Origin: Acidobacteriota bacterium
GTDB taxonomy: Bacteria; Acidobacteriota; Blastocatellia; Pyrinomonadales; Pyrinomonadaceae
NCBI GenBank assembly: GCA_016716435.1
Contig: JADJWI010000003.1
Span: forward strand, 372,001 to 436,000
Direction of reading: 5' to 3'
DNA length: 64,000 bases
Shown: piece by piece, positions 43,026-51,596 of the stretch
Layout of the letters: every line of letters starts with the position of its first letter
Numbering within the stretch: position 1 is the first letter of the stretch
Position numbers and translations under genes: made by a program
Notes under the pieces: generated by a model
What the model saw: only the letters and a program-made list of their open reading frames with translations
What the model was told of the DNA's origin: nothing
Database searches by the model: none

Positions 43026-43733
43026 TCAATTCTGCCCGATCTTTTCGATGTCTGTCTGGAGCCGTGCGATCGCCGAGTTGGTCGAATCGGCCATCTTAAG
43101 TCGTGCAAGCGTGGCGTTTGCATTAGCCGCATCGCCCTTCTTTGTGTAGGCGACAGTCAGGTTCTGAAGTGCCTGAATGTGATTCGGGTTCTTCTCAAGC
43201 GCACCGTTAAATTCCTTGATCGCCTTGTCATAGTCCGGGTTCGGACGAAAGACGTACGTCAGGCCGAGGTCCGTGCGGACGTTAATGTCCTCCGGCTTTT
43301 TCTCGATCGCAAGCTGATAGGTCTTCTCGGCATCGTCATACTTGTTCGAGTCGAAATACGCGTTGGCGAGATTGACGATCGTATCGTAGTCGTCCGGCTT
43401 GATCTTCCGAGCCTGCAAGAGAAACTCGACCGCACCGTCAAACCGCTGTATCTGGTAATACATTTCAGCGGCCTTTATCTGCGCCTCAAAGTTATCCGGT
43501 TCGGCCCGTGCCTTGTCTATAGCGGCCTGGACCTCCGGTATCGAGCCGCCGGTCTGAGGGTCGCCAACGTTTGGATGTCCCGAGGGAAGCCCCGGCATTT
43601 GCTGTGTCGCCTGTGTGGCCTGGCCGGCCTGAAGTATCGCCTTTTGGTTCATTGAGTTGGCGAACATAAAGCCGACGATTAGGCCTCCGAGAAGGCCGAC
43701 GATGCAGAATAGAATGTTTTCTTTGTTGATCAT
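43026..43733 (-). CDS. Membrane-anchored TPR protein (cytochrome c maturation-linked)
   Basis: A 235-residue protein. One N-terminal helix (ILFCIVGLLGGLIVGFMFANSM) anchors it, then a Gln/Pro-rich linker and about four TPR units (from residue 75 to 215; e.g. YDTIVNLANAYFDSNKYDDAEKTYQLAIEKKP). It lies 4 bp after ccsA in the resB-ccsA operon. CcmH/CcmI- and NrfG-type TPR proteins hold apocytochrome c for heme attachment; the same role is likely here. Confidence 0.82.
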   Translation of the reverse strand: MINKENILFCIVGLLGGLIVGFMFANSMNQKAILQAGQATQATQQMPGLPSGHPNVGDPQTGGSIPEVQAAIDKARAEPDNFEAQIKAAEMYYQIQRFDGAVEFLLQARKIKPDDYDTIVNLANAYFDSNKYDDAEKTYQLAIEKKPEDINVRTDLGLTYVFRPNPDYDKAIKEFNGALEKNPNHIQALQNLTVAYTKKGDAANANATLARLKMADSTNSAIARLQTDIEKIGQN

Positions 43734-43737
43734 GGTG

Positions 43738-45315
43738 TTATGCGTACGAGTGCAGCCCGGGCAGCAAATAGCTTACACCGAGATACGTAAAAATGATGAA
43801 TAGAAATGCAACGATCGCAAAATATGCCGACCTCCGGCCCTGCCATCCATAGGCGATCCGCGAATGTAGAAACCCGGCATAGGTAATCCATGCGACCAGT
43901 GCACCTGTCTCCTTAGCGTCCCAACCCCAGTATCTCCCCCAGGATTCGTTTGCCCAAACGGCACCCGTAATGAGCAGCAATGCTAACCCTGCAAATGTTG
44001 TGCCGCCAAGCTTGTACATCAGTCCGTCTAGAGTTGCTGCTGACGGCAGCGATTCGCGGATCCGCTCCGGCCGCACCGCCATTAGCACGATAAAGAAGGT
44101 ACCGGCAAATGCGGTGATAAGCGCAGCAAGCTCGACCGGGTTTGCATTCAGGCTAAGCCGAAGTGTATCGCCATTCTGCCTTATCCATGTATCGGCCATG
44201 CCGGCAAGCTGCATCGCCGGAACGGTCGCGATCTGCTGCTGCGTCGCTCCCTGCTGCTGCAGCATCCAAATGCCGAAGCGTTCGTATTGCTCGGGTGCGA
44301 TATGCGATACGACGTGGGGCAGCGTGCTCACCTGATAGACGAGCATTCCGATCGCGGCGGCTTGAACCGCGAGCGAAGCCGTCATCAGTCCAAGGCCAAA
44401 GCGATGGGCCTGCCGTCCACCGCGCGATAGATAAGATGCCCAAGCACCCAGAGCGGCAAGCAGTAGCACAGCCGCCAAAACGATGAACCACCCGACATAG
44501 GGCAAGTCCGCGCGGAGCGGCACGGAGACTCGAGAGGTACCGACAAAGACCGAAGCCGCATAGGTACCGAACGAATCGAAAGCCAAAACGCCGAATCGTG
44601 AGATCGTCGCAAATACCGCAAGTACGAAGAGGCCGTTCCAAAATGCCATCTTCTCGGGCTGCAGCCCATCTTTTAGGAGATAAAGCACAGCGACGGCAAA
44701 GCACACAAGCCCAACGCCATAACTGATGGACGCAACGCCGACGTGTATAGGCCGCCAATAGGAATCAAGCACCGGCGGCAGATCGACGAACTCGCCGCCG
44801 ATGAACCGGGCAAGGACCAAAATGATCGCCGCCATCGGAAGGGCGACCGCTGCTATCCCGCGGAGCTCCCGCCGCCGCATAACGATCAGCGTGGTGACAC
44901 CTGCGCCAAAGGCGAACGCCAGGCTGAGGTCGTAAAGATTCGCAAAGGGGATGTAGCGAAAAAGCCAAGGCATCTCCGCCGCGGATCGTCCCTGCTCGTG
45001 AAAAATAGCAAGCTCGCGGTCAAAGGCCGCCGCCCAGCGGACGAGCCAGCTCGCAAGGTTCAGAGCAACGCCAATAGCTGCGGCCAAGAGCCCAAGCCGG
45101 TCGGCAAAGCGGAACGGAGCATAAAAATTCGTCAGGAAAAAGATCGCTCCAACGAGATAGGCGGCTAGGGCAAGCATCATCAACGCCTCATCGCCGATAA
45201 ACCGCTCGCCGCCAACCGCGAGACGAAGAGCTAGTATCCCAACCGCGGCAGCCATTGCCAGCACGAACGGCATGTAGGTTCCCTGGCCCGTCCTTTCAGG
45301 GGTCGCGCCGCTCAT
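43738..45315 (-). CDS. ccsA: Cytochrome c synthase subunit CcsA/ResC, enlarged
   Basis: A 525-residue membrane protein with about 12-14 helices. The heme-handling WWD-type motif WGRYWGWDAKETGALVAWITY is near residue 460, and conserved histidines precede and follow it (PIHVGVAS, LHSRIAYGW). CcsA proteins are usually 300-350 residues; here a long insert (about 290-420) includes an extra helix pair and a periplasmic Gln-rich segment. With ResB it moves heme and ligates it to CxxCH motifs outside the membrane. It overlaps resB by 4 bp. Confidence 0.9.
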   Translation of the reverse strand: MSGATPERTGQGTYMPFVLAMAAAVGILALRLAVGGERFIGDEALMMLALAAYLVGAIFFLTNFYAPFRFADRLGLLAAAIGVALNLASWLVRWAAAFDRELAIFHEQGRSAAEMPWLFRYIPFANLYDLSLAFAFGAGVTTLIVMRRRELRGIAAVALPMAAIILVLARFIGGEFVDLPPVLDSYWRPIHVGVASISYGVGLVCFAVAVLYLLKDGLQPEKMAFWNGLFVLAVFATISRFGVLAFDSFGTYAASVFVGTSRVSVPLRADLPYVGWFIVLAAVLLLAALGAWASYLSRGGRQAHRFGLGLMTASLAVQAAAIGMLVYQVSTLPHVVSHIAPEQYERFGIWMLQQQGATQQQIATVPAMQLAGMADTWIRQNGDTLRLSLNANPVELAALITAFAGTFFIVLMAVRPERIRESLPSAATLDGLMYKLGGTTFAGLALLLITGAVWANESWGRYWGWDAKETGALVAWITYAGFLHSRIAYGWQGRRSAYFAIVAFLFIIFTYLGVSYLLPGLHSYA

Positions 45316-46826
45316 TCACTATCCTCCCGCATGTGGCGCTCGATCATCACTCTCAGCCTTTCAAATTGTTCGTCAAATCCGTTCGGATTGCGGTTTGTGT
45401 TTCCCCCGAGCGTTACGTCGGAAGTTCCGTCGTCCCTTTGCTCGATTGCCGCCCAGACCCTGCGGTGCGAGAAACCGAAGACGCCTGCAAGCGTCAGCGA
45501 AAGCAGTGCAAATCCGATATAGACAACCGTCGAACCCGGATCGCGTTGGACGGCGAGAACGTGCTGATGCGAGACGCGTTCAAACTCAAGCATCCGAAAT
45601 GTAAATCCCGCGTAGGGTTTATTTGCCGCAGGTATGTCGGCCATTTCCGGCCCGAAGACGGTCGCCGTTTCAAGCCCGCCACCGGGCGGTTTAATGTGGA
45701 TGATCGCCGCAGGGTTAGTGTAGCTCGTCGTGTCCTCGTTCGGATCCTCCGGCCCGAGAGAAAAATCGCCTCGGAATTCGCTGAAGATCAATCGCGTTCC
45801 ATCGGCAAGATCGGCTGTACCGGAGCGCTTTATGGTCACTTCCTCAGTCGCTCCGGTCGCGGCCGTCGTTGCTGAAAGCCGGATCGATCGGGCTCGGCCA
45901 ATTGGGACAAAGCTCCCTTGAAAGAACCGATAGCCGCGGTGATCGTACGGCCGGTTCATTCCAACCTCGGCAGTGTGAACCCCCGTCTCGTCGCGGATAG
46001 TGAACCGCGTTATCCAGTCGATGGTGTTATTGGCCGTCAGCGGCCCGTCGTGTCTGATCAGCCTCTGCTCAATGTCCGTGCAAGTAATATCAAACGGAAG
46101 TTGCTTCGTTATCTGCCTTGTCCGGTCCAAATCAAATGCAGTGTCAAAGATCAGGTTCGTCGTTTGGCCAGGATAGAGCGGCAGACTTCCATTACTCCCG
46201 AGTTGCGCGGTCAGAAATCCACCGAGAAAGATCGTTAGCAACGCGATGTGAACTGCGCAGAACGCGAGCCGGTTCCAGCGGCCTTTTTCGGCGAAGAAGA
46301 ATAGCGTGCCATTCCGATAGCTCCGGAGGGGCTTTCCCCAACCCGCTGTCGCGAAATCGGCTTCGATCTTTTCGGCGGTCGCGTCACTGCTTTGCTCGAT
46401 ATCGAGAACCTCGTTGTTCCTTTGCTCACGGAGCCAGCGAAGCGGCACATTCACAGATGGCCGCGAAAAATAGGGAAGAATTTTTGGCAATCGGTCGAGT
46501 GTTGCGATTATGATGTTCAACGAGACCGCGGCAAGCAGGGCATTGAAATACCACGAGTAATAGATGTTGAAGAAGCCGAGCGAACCGAAGATCATCTTTT
46601 TTACCGGCGTCAACTCAGCGTAGTAGTCGGCAAAGCCGGCGACGTTCTGCTGCATCACGAGCATCCCGATCGTGCATGCAAGGCCGAGGAAAACCAACAG
46701 GGTGATCCCAACGCGAACTGAGCCCGAGAGCTTGAGAATCCGCTCAAGTGCTCCGCCGCCGCGGCGCGGACGTGCTCCTGCGACCGCGGCGATCGGCTCG
46801 ACATTTTCGATTGCAGGCACACTCAT
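45312..46826 (-). CDS. resB: Cytochrome c biogenesis protein ResB/CcsB
   Basis: A 504-residue protein: three N-terminal helices (KLSGSVRVGITLLVFLGLACTIGMLV; FGSLGFFNIYYSWYFNALLAAVSLNIIIATLDR; RLAFCAVHIALLTIFLGGFLTAQLG), a large periplasmic domain (about 215-440) and a final helix near 445. These are the features of system II ResB, which works with CcsA. It leads the resB-ccsA-TPR operon, divergent from the multiheme cytochrome genes that need it. A -24/-12 promoter lies 51 bp upstream. Confidence 0.92.
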   Translation of the reverse strand: MSVPAIENVEPIAAVAGARPRRGGGALERILKLSGSVRVGITLLVFLGLACTIGMLVMQQNVAGFADYYAELTPVKKMIFGSLGFFNIYYSWYFNALLAAVSLNIIIATLDRLPKILPYFSRPSVNVPLRWLREQRNNEVLDIEQSSDATAEKIEADFATAGWGKPLRSYRNGTLFFFAEKGRWNRLAFCAVHIALLTIFLGGFLTAQLGSNGSLPLYPGQTTNLIFDTAFDLDRTRQITKQLPFDITCTDIEQRLIRHDGPLTANNTIDWITRFTIRDETGVHTAEVGMNRPYDHRGYRFFQGSFVPIGRARSIRLSATTAATGATEEVTIKRSGTADLADGTRLIFSEFRGDFSLGPEDPNEDTTSYTNPAAIIHIKPPGGGLETATVFGPEMADIPAANKPYAGFTFRMLEFERVSHQHVLAVQRDPGSTVVYIGFALLSLTLAGVFGFSHRRVWAAIEQRDDGTSDVTLGGNTNRNPNGFDEQFERLRVMIERHMREDSE

Positions 46827-46875
46827 TTAGTAACCGGATCTGCGGGCAAGACTCTACAGACTTGATCCATCATAG

Positions 46876-46891
46876 GGCAAGCCGAGTGCCG
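46876..46891 (-). promoter_or_regulatory. Sigma-54 promoter for resB-ccsA
   Basis: Minus-strand CGGCAC-TCGGC-TTGCC matches the -24/-12 consensus except the first and last bases. The -12 GC is 51 bp before the resB ATG. A near-palindrome TGCGG-N2-TTCCGG/CCGGAA-N2-CGCA lies 20 bp upstream. Confidence 0.65.
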
Positions 46892-47002
46892 CAGGGATAA
46901 TTTGCGGAGTTCCGGGCCGGAACCGCAGAAAAATACATGAGGCCCGTGGCGATGCTGCTGAGGTTGCTCACTGCCAAGTTTAATGGCGAGCGTTTCAGTT
47001 CG

Positions 47003-47020
47003 ATGTGATACTCATCACAT
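47003..47020 (+). promoter_or_regulatory. CRP-type site, class II position, before the multiheme operon
   Basis: ATGTGATACTCATCACAT has perfect ATGTGA/TCACAT half-sites. The -10 box TAGAAT is at 47041-47046, so the site centre falls at about -41.5, the class II activator position. The start codon of the nine-heme cytochrome is at 47093. Confidence 0.82.
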
Positions 47021-47092
47021 TGCCCCGAGTGTTTACCGAATAGAATAGCGTGTTCTGCGCTTTTGGTTTACTTGAAAAGCTCGAGACAATCG

Positions 47093-48259
47093 ATGCATCG
47101 GACCGGACTTCAATTTAGATTAAAGTTCCTCGCTGCGCTGCTGTGTGCGGCGGTGGGTGTTGCCTTGTTCGCTTTGCTCGGGCCGGCGAGGGTGATAAAA
47201 GGTTCTTCGCTCGAAGACGAATCCGCATCCGGGCAGGCCAAGTATTCAAAGTTTTCTCACGATGTCGCCGCTCATAAAGTTGACTGTTCCAAGTGCCATA
47301 CCTTCCCATCAAAGAACTGGAAAGCGGTCAGGCCGGCGGACAGCGCATTCGAGGACATTACTGAATACCCGAGCCACGCCTCTTGCATAAACTGCCATCG
47401 GCAACAGTTCTTCCGCGGAGCAAAACCGCAGATCTGCACCATCTGCCATACGAACCCGGGCCCGCGAAACAGCACCCGTCATCCTTTCCCGAATCCGCGT
47501 GAGAAATTTGACGAGTCGCCGAAAGGCAAGGACGCCGAGTCGGAGTTCGACATCAACTTTCCGCACGAGACGCACATAGAAATCGTCTCTCAGCTTCGCC
47601 CGCGGGAGGTCGAATTTGTTCGGGCGGGCTGGACGACGATCCGCCGGAGCGAGGAGAGCTGCAAGGTCTGCCATCAAACACATATGCCGCAGGGCGACTC
47701 GGACGAGGAATACGCCGCGGCACCGCCGAAGGACCTCGGCGACAATTTCTGGCTCAAGAAGGGTACTTTCAAAACATCACCGATCGGCCATACGACGTGC
47801 TTCACATGCCACTCGGCCGATACGGGCATCGAACCGGCACCCTCGAATTGCGCCGCCTGCCATGCGATCAAACAAAAGACACCGGCGGCTGATTTTGACA
47901 AAGAACTATGGGCACGTGTCGGACTCCGCGACCGGATCATCCGTGATGCCTGGTCGACCCGATTCTCCTCGGGAACTTTCCGCCATGAATTCGCAAGCCA
48001 CGCCGAGCTTGACTGCGCAACGTGCCATGATGTTTCTTCCCTCAAGACGCTCGATCCGCGTTCGATGAAGGTCCCGATCACATCGTGCAACAACTGCCAC
48101 ATCACGGCGACCTCCGATGACGGCGGGATACTGAACTTTGAGATCGATTCGCGAAAGGCCGATGCCTCGTTCCGCTGCGTTAAGTGCCACTTGTCATTCG
48201 GTTCGCAGCCGATACCGGAATCGCACATCAAGGCCGTAGCGGCAATGGCAGGAAACTGA
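47093..48259 (+). CDS. Nine-heme periplasmic c-type cytochrome
   Basis: A 388-residue exported cytochrome. The signal/anchor FLAALLCAAVGVALFALLGPA is at residues 10-30. Nine CxxCH motifs are present: CSKCH, CINCH, CTICH, CKVCH, CFTCH, CAACH, CATCH, CNNCH and CVKCH. The repeated FSHDxH / F-PHETH pattern supplies distal heme ligands, as in cytochrome c7-like repeats. It is the first gene of a cytochrome operon, with the next gene 9 bp downstream. It probably carries electrons across the periplasm. ATG at 47093 is preferred over an upstream TTG. Confidence 0.9.
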   Translation: MHRTGLQFRLKFLAALLCAAVGVALFALLGPARVIKGSSLEDESASGQAKYSKFSHDVAAHKVDCSKCHTFPSKNWKAVRPADSAFEDITEYPSHASCINCHRQQFFRGAKPQICTICHTNPGPRNSTRHPFPNPREKFDESPKGKDAESEFDINFPHETHIEIVSQLRPREVEFVRAGWTTIRRSEESCKVCHQTHMPQGDSDEEYAAAPPKDLGDNFWLKKGTFKTSPIGHTTCFTCHSADTGIEPAPSNCAACHAIKQKTPAADFDKELWARVGLRDRIIRDAWSTRFSSGTFRHEFASHAELDCATCHDVSSLKTLDPRSMKVPITSCNNCHITATSDDGGILNFEIDSRKADASFRCVKCHLSFGSQPIPESHIKAVAAMAGN

Positions 48260-48268
48260 GACCAATAA

Positions 48269-49210
48269 ATGAAAGGGCAAAGAACAAGTCGTCCAGCAAA
48301 TAGCGACACCACGATCCGGGCGTTAAAGCTCACTGCGGTCGCCGGCGCTGTTCTTACTGCTTCGCTCTACTTTGCCGCTTGTGGTTCGTCGCCTGAGCCA
48401 ACAGGTGCCGATATCAATACAGCTCCGACGCCGGTAGCGGAATCAACACAAGTGAAGTTCGATTTCCCCGAGGGCGATTATTCGAAATTCAGCCACGAAA
48501 ATGAGCAACACGCCCGGCTCCCGTGCCTGGTTTGCCATACCCGCCAGGATAACGAAGCCCAGATGAAATTCTCCGGCCACATTCCCTGTTCGAGCTGCCA
48601 CGTTGAGCACTTCAAGGAACCGCAGGGACAGATCTGCACCATCTGCCATATTGACTCGGCGACCGGTGCGATGAAAGAATTTCCGACGCTAAGGTCCTTT
48701 AACGCAAAGTTCGATCATGCGAAGCACACGCCGCATACCAACTGCGCCGATTGCCACAAACCGGCAAGGGCGGGATCTACCTTCTCGGTGCCGACGCGGG
48801 CGAACTCGCATACGACCTGTTTTCAATGCCATAGCCCGAACGCCGAGTTCGATGGTAAGGACATAGCCTCTTGCTCAACCTGCCACGAGGCTGGCTCGCC
48901 CGGCCCGCGGCTCGGTGGCATACGCGCCCTTGCGGCAAATTTCAGCCATTCGGCCCATGGCCCGAAGCAACGGCTTAGCTGCAATAGTTGCCATAACGTA
49001 AGGCCGGGTGCTTCGCGCGGAAGACAGATGACCGCCCCGGCCGCGGTGATGCACCTTGCTACGGCACGAGGGCAGAACTGTGCTACCTGCCACAACGGCA
49101 AACGGGCGTTCGGCGGTGAGGATTTCACCTCGTGCAGCCGCTGCCATAAAGGCGAGAACTTCAAATTCACGGCAGAGTTTCGGAGCGCGGAGAATTTCGC
49201 AAGGTTTTGA
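48269..49210 (+). CDS. Nine-heme c-type cytochrome lipoprotein
   Basis: A 313-residue multiheme cytochrome. After ALKLTAVAGAVLTASLYFAACGSSPEP (lipobox AAC near residue 37) it carries nine CxxCH motifs: CLVCH, CSSCH, CTICH, CADCH, CFQCH, CSTCH, CNSCH, CATCH and CSRCH. The segment GQICTICHIDSATG repeats one in the preceding protein, so the two probably arose by duplication. The lipid anchor suggests a membrane-bound partner that could face the periplasm or the cell surface. Confidence 0.88.
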   Translation: MKGQRTSRPANSDTTIRALKLTAVAGAVLTASLYFAACGSSPEPTGADINTAPTPVAESTQVKFDFPEGDYSKFSHENEQHARLPCLVCHTRQDNEAQMKFSGHIPCSSCHVEHFKEPQGQICTICHIDSATGAMKEFPTLRSFNAKFDHAKHTPHTNCADCHKPARAGSTFSVPTRANSHTTCFQCHSPNAEFDGKDIASCSTCHEAGSPGPRLGGIRALAANFSHSAHGPKQRLSCNSCHNVRPGASRGRQMTAPAAVMHLATARGQNCATCHNGKRAFGGEDFTSCSRCHKGENFKFTAEFRSAENFARF

Positions 49211-49284
49211 GAGTTCAGCGGTCGAATTCGCACTGGTAAACCCCAGTTACGCCGGAAAGGGCAGGTTTTCATTGGTTTTTTGAA

Positions 49285-49300
49285 CGGAACGCCGATTGCA
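49285..49300 (+). promoter_or_regulatory. Sigma-54 promoter for the monoheme cytochrome
   Basis: CGGAAC-GCCGA-TTGCA matches the -24/-12 consensus with two changes in the -24 box and a perfect -12 box. The -12 GC is 72 bp before the ATG at 49371. Confidence 0.6.
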
Positions 49301-49370
49301 CTTAGGACTGATGTGCACCGGAAATTATCCGGTCTGCTCTCCCGAGCACGATAAGTTGGGAGCCTGTATT

Positions 49371-49712
49371 ATGAAGAACATCACCGTAAAATTTGTCGCT
49401 ATCGCAGCCATTCTGTTACCTGTTTTCTTGATCTTAGCCGCACGGCCGGATATCTCTAACGCGGCTCCGCTCGCTGATGACGATACTGCCGCCGTTTATA
49501 AGGCAAAATGTGCGATGTGCCACTCGCCAAAAGCCGAAAAATCCTTCGATCCGGAAATGACGGACGAGGAAATGGTAAAGGCGATCCTGGACGGAAAGAA
49601 AGCCGCCAAACCGCCTCATATGCCCGCTTATCGCGACAAAGGCATTGACGAAGCAAAGGCAGCTGCATTAGTGAAATTTATGCGCGAACTCCGGACGCCG
49701 CCGAGCGAATGA
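49371..49712 (+). CDS. Monoheme cytochrome c
   Basis: A 113-residue class I type cytochrome c. The signal peptide (FVAIAAILLPVFLILAA) is followed by a single CAMCH near residue 47 and the methionine ligand in KPPHMPAYRDKG near 84; the C-terminal helix ends AAALVKFMRELR. It could shuttle electrons between the inner-membrane octaheme protein and other cytochromes. I place the start at ATG 49371 because an earlier in-frame codon at 49296 lies inside the -12 promoter box. Confidence 0.88.
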   Translation: MKNITVKFVAIAAILLPVFLILAARPDISNAAPLADDDTAAVYKAKCAMCHSPKAEKSFDPEMTDEEMVKAILDGKKAAKPPHMPAYRDKGIDEAKAAALVKFMRELRTPPSE

Positions 49713-49885
49713 CCGGAAACCGTGCCAAAGGTTGACAGCAAGCAACTGTAAGCGAAAATCTGTGGACGCATCCAGCGTTCCCTCCACGAGCAAGCCGGCG
49801 ATGACCCGAAAAAGGTCGCGCCGCTTGCTTGCGCATTGGAGGGCGCGGAAATAGTTGGCAAATGAAAGACCGGAGAACCTAAACG

Positions 49886-51511
49886 ATGAACGAAGAACAA
49901 GAGAAGCAAGCCGAAACGCCGCAGGCCGGGGAAACAAAGCCAAAGGTTCCAAGCCTTTTCCGTAACTTCATCAGTTTTGTGGGCTTCGCTATCGTCATCG
50001 CCGCACTTACCAGTATTGCTCTGCTTGTGATGGTCGAGTTTTCCGGGGGCTCGGACAATCCTTACACCGTCCTTGTCACCTATATCATGCTCCCTTCGGT
50101 GATGGGCTTTGGCTTTTTTGTAGCGATCATCGGTGCCCTGCTCGAGCGGCGACGGCGGCTTAAGCAGCCAGATTCCCCGATAGCGCCATATCCGGTACTC
50201 GACCTGAACGACCCCTCGCGAAGACGCAAACTCGTTGCGCTAATTGCCGGCGGCTTTGTTTTTCTCTTCCTGAGCGCCTTCGGAAGCTACCGAGCGTTTG
50301 AGTACACCGAGTCCGTCTCTTTCTGCGGCGAGCAGTGCCATACGGTGATGAAGCCGGAGTTCATCTCACACCAGGTCGCACCACACGCGAGCATAAAATG
50401 CGTAGATTGCCACGTTGGCGGTGGGCCGGAGTGGTACGTCCGCTCAAAGTTCAATGGCATGCGCCAGCTTTACGCTGTCGCGTTCAATACATATGACAGG
50501 CCGATCAAAACGCCGATCCACAACATGCGCAACGCCAATGAGACCTGCGCAAAGTGTCATTGGCCGGAAAAGTATTACGGCGATAAGCTCAAGGTCTTCA
50601 ACCACTACGGCTATGACGAGAACAACTCGCTTCGCCAGATCCGAATGATGATCAAGGTCGGCGGCGGAAGCCCCGATCGCGGCGAGGTCGGCGGAATCCA
50701 TTGGCATATGAATCTTGATAACGAGATCACCTATATCGCCACCGATGAACGCCGTCAGAACATTCCGTGGGTACGGATGAGAACGAAGGACGGGCAGGTC
50801 ATCGAATATACCTCGCAGAACGCGAGCCTGACGGCACAGGCGATCGAACAAGCTGAAAAGAAAAAGATGGACTGTATTGATTGCCACAATCGACCGGCGC
50901 ACATTTACCTCTCGCCGAACCAGGCCGTCGACCAGGCCTTCGCGGCCGCACGCCTTGACGTATCGCTTCCATTTTTGAAGATGAAGGCGGTCGAAGTCCT
51001 TGCTCGCAAGTACAACACCGAGGATGAGGCGGTCGCCGCAATCCTCGCCGACGTCCCTAAGTATTACCGGGAAACATATCCTGACGTTTACTCCGCAAAG
51101 CGGCCTTCGGTCGATGCCGCCGCCTCGGAGGTCGCGACCATTTACCGCACTTACTTTTTCCCGGAGATGAAGACCGATTGGTCAAGCCACATCAACAACA
51201 TCGGCCACTTCAATGCTGAAGGTTGCTTCCGCTGCCATGACGGCCAGCATAAAAGCCCCGAGGGCCGCCTGATCCGTAACGACTGTGCCGTTTGCCACAC
51301 AACGCTCGACCAGACCTTTGCTGGACAGCGGATAGTTCCGGCCGATGGCATGTTCCAGCATCCGGTGGGCCTTGGCGACCGTAATACCTGGCAATGCGCC
51401 GCCTGCCACACCGGCGACCGTGCGTTCCAGCATCCGCTCAACCTCGGCGATATTTCAAGGTTCCAATGTGCCGATTGCCATACCGGGCAGAATTACAAAG
51501 CGGTCAAATAA
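49886..51511 (+). CDS. Octaheme NapC/NirT-like membrane cytochrome
   Basis: A 541-residue protein with three N-terminal helices (near residues 28-50, 65-85 and 112-132) and a periplasmic heme domain. Heme motifs: CGEQCH (a CX3CH form followed by TVMKPE), then CVDCH, CAKCH, CIDCH, CFRCH, CAVCH, CAACH and CADCH. The first part resembles NapC/NirT/CymA quinol dehydrogenases, so it likely takes electrons from menaquinol and passes them outward. It ends the plus-strand cytochrome run with a terminator and faces the porin gene. Confidence 0.88.
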   Translation: MNEEQEKQAETPQAGETKPKVPSLFRNFISFVGFAIVIAALTSIALLVMVEFSGGSDNPYTVLVTYIMLPSVMGFGFFVAIIGALLERRRRLKQPDSPIAPYPVLDLNDPSRRRKLVALIAGGFVFLFLSAFGSYRAFEYTESVSFCGEQCHTVMKPEFISHQVAPHASIKCVDCHVGGGPEWYVRSKFNGMRQLYAVAFNTYDRPIKTPIHNMRNANETCAKCHWPEKYYGDKLKVFNHYGYDENNSLRQIRMMIKVGGGSPDRGEVGGIHWHMNLDNEITYIATDERRQNIPWVRMRTKDGQVIEYTSQNASLTAQAIEQAEKKKMDCIDCHNRPAHIYLSPNQAVDQAFAAARLDVSLPFLKMKAVEVLARKYNTEDEAVAAILADVPKYYRETYPDVYSAKRPSVDAAASEVATIYRTYFFPEMKTDWSSHINNIGHFNAEGCFRCHDGQHKSPEGRLIRNDCAVCHTTLDQTFAGQRIVPADGMFQHPVGLGDRNTWQCAACHTGDRAFQHPLNLGDISRFQCADCHTGQNYKAVK

Positions 51512-51529
51512 AAGCTATGGCAAAATGAA

Positions 51530-51570
51530 AACTGCGGCCGCGATCGGTTAACATCGCTGCCGCAGTTTTT
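51530..51570. terminator. Terminator between octaheme and porin genes
   Basis: AACTGCGGC / GCCGCAGTT pairs perfectly over 9 bp with an inner CGAT/ATCG pair, followed by five T; A bases on the left allow minus-strand use as well. Confidence 0.88.
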
Positions 51571-51596
51571 GCGTCTTCGGAGGAGGGGGCCGAAAT

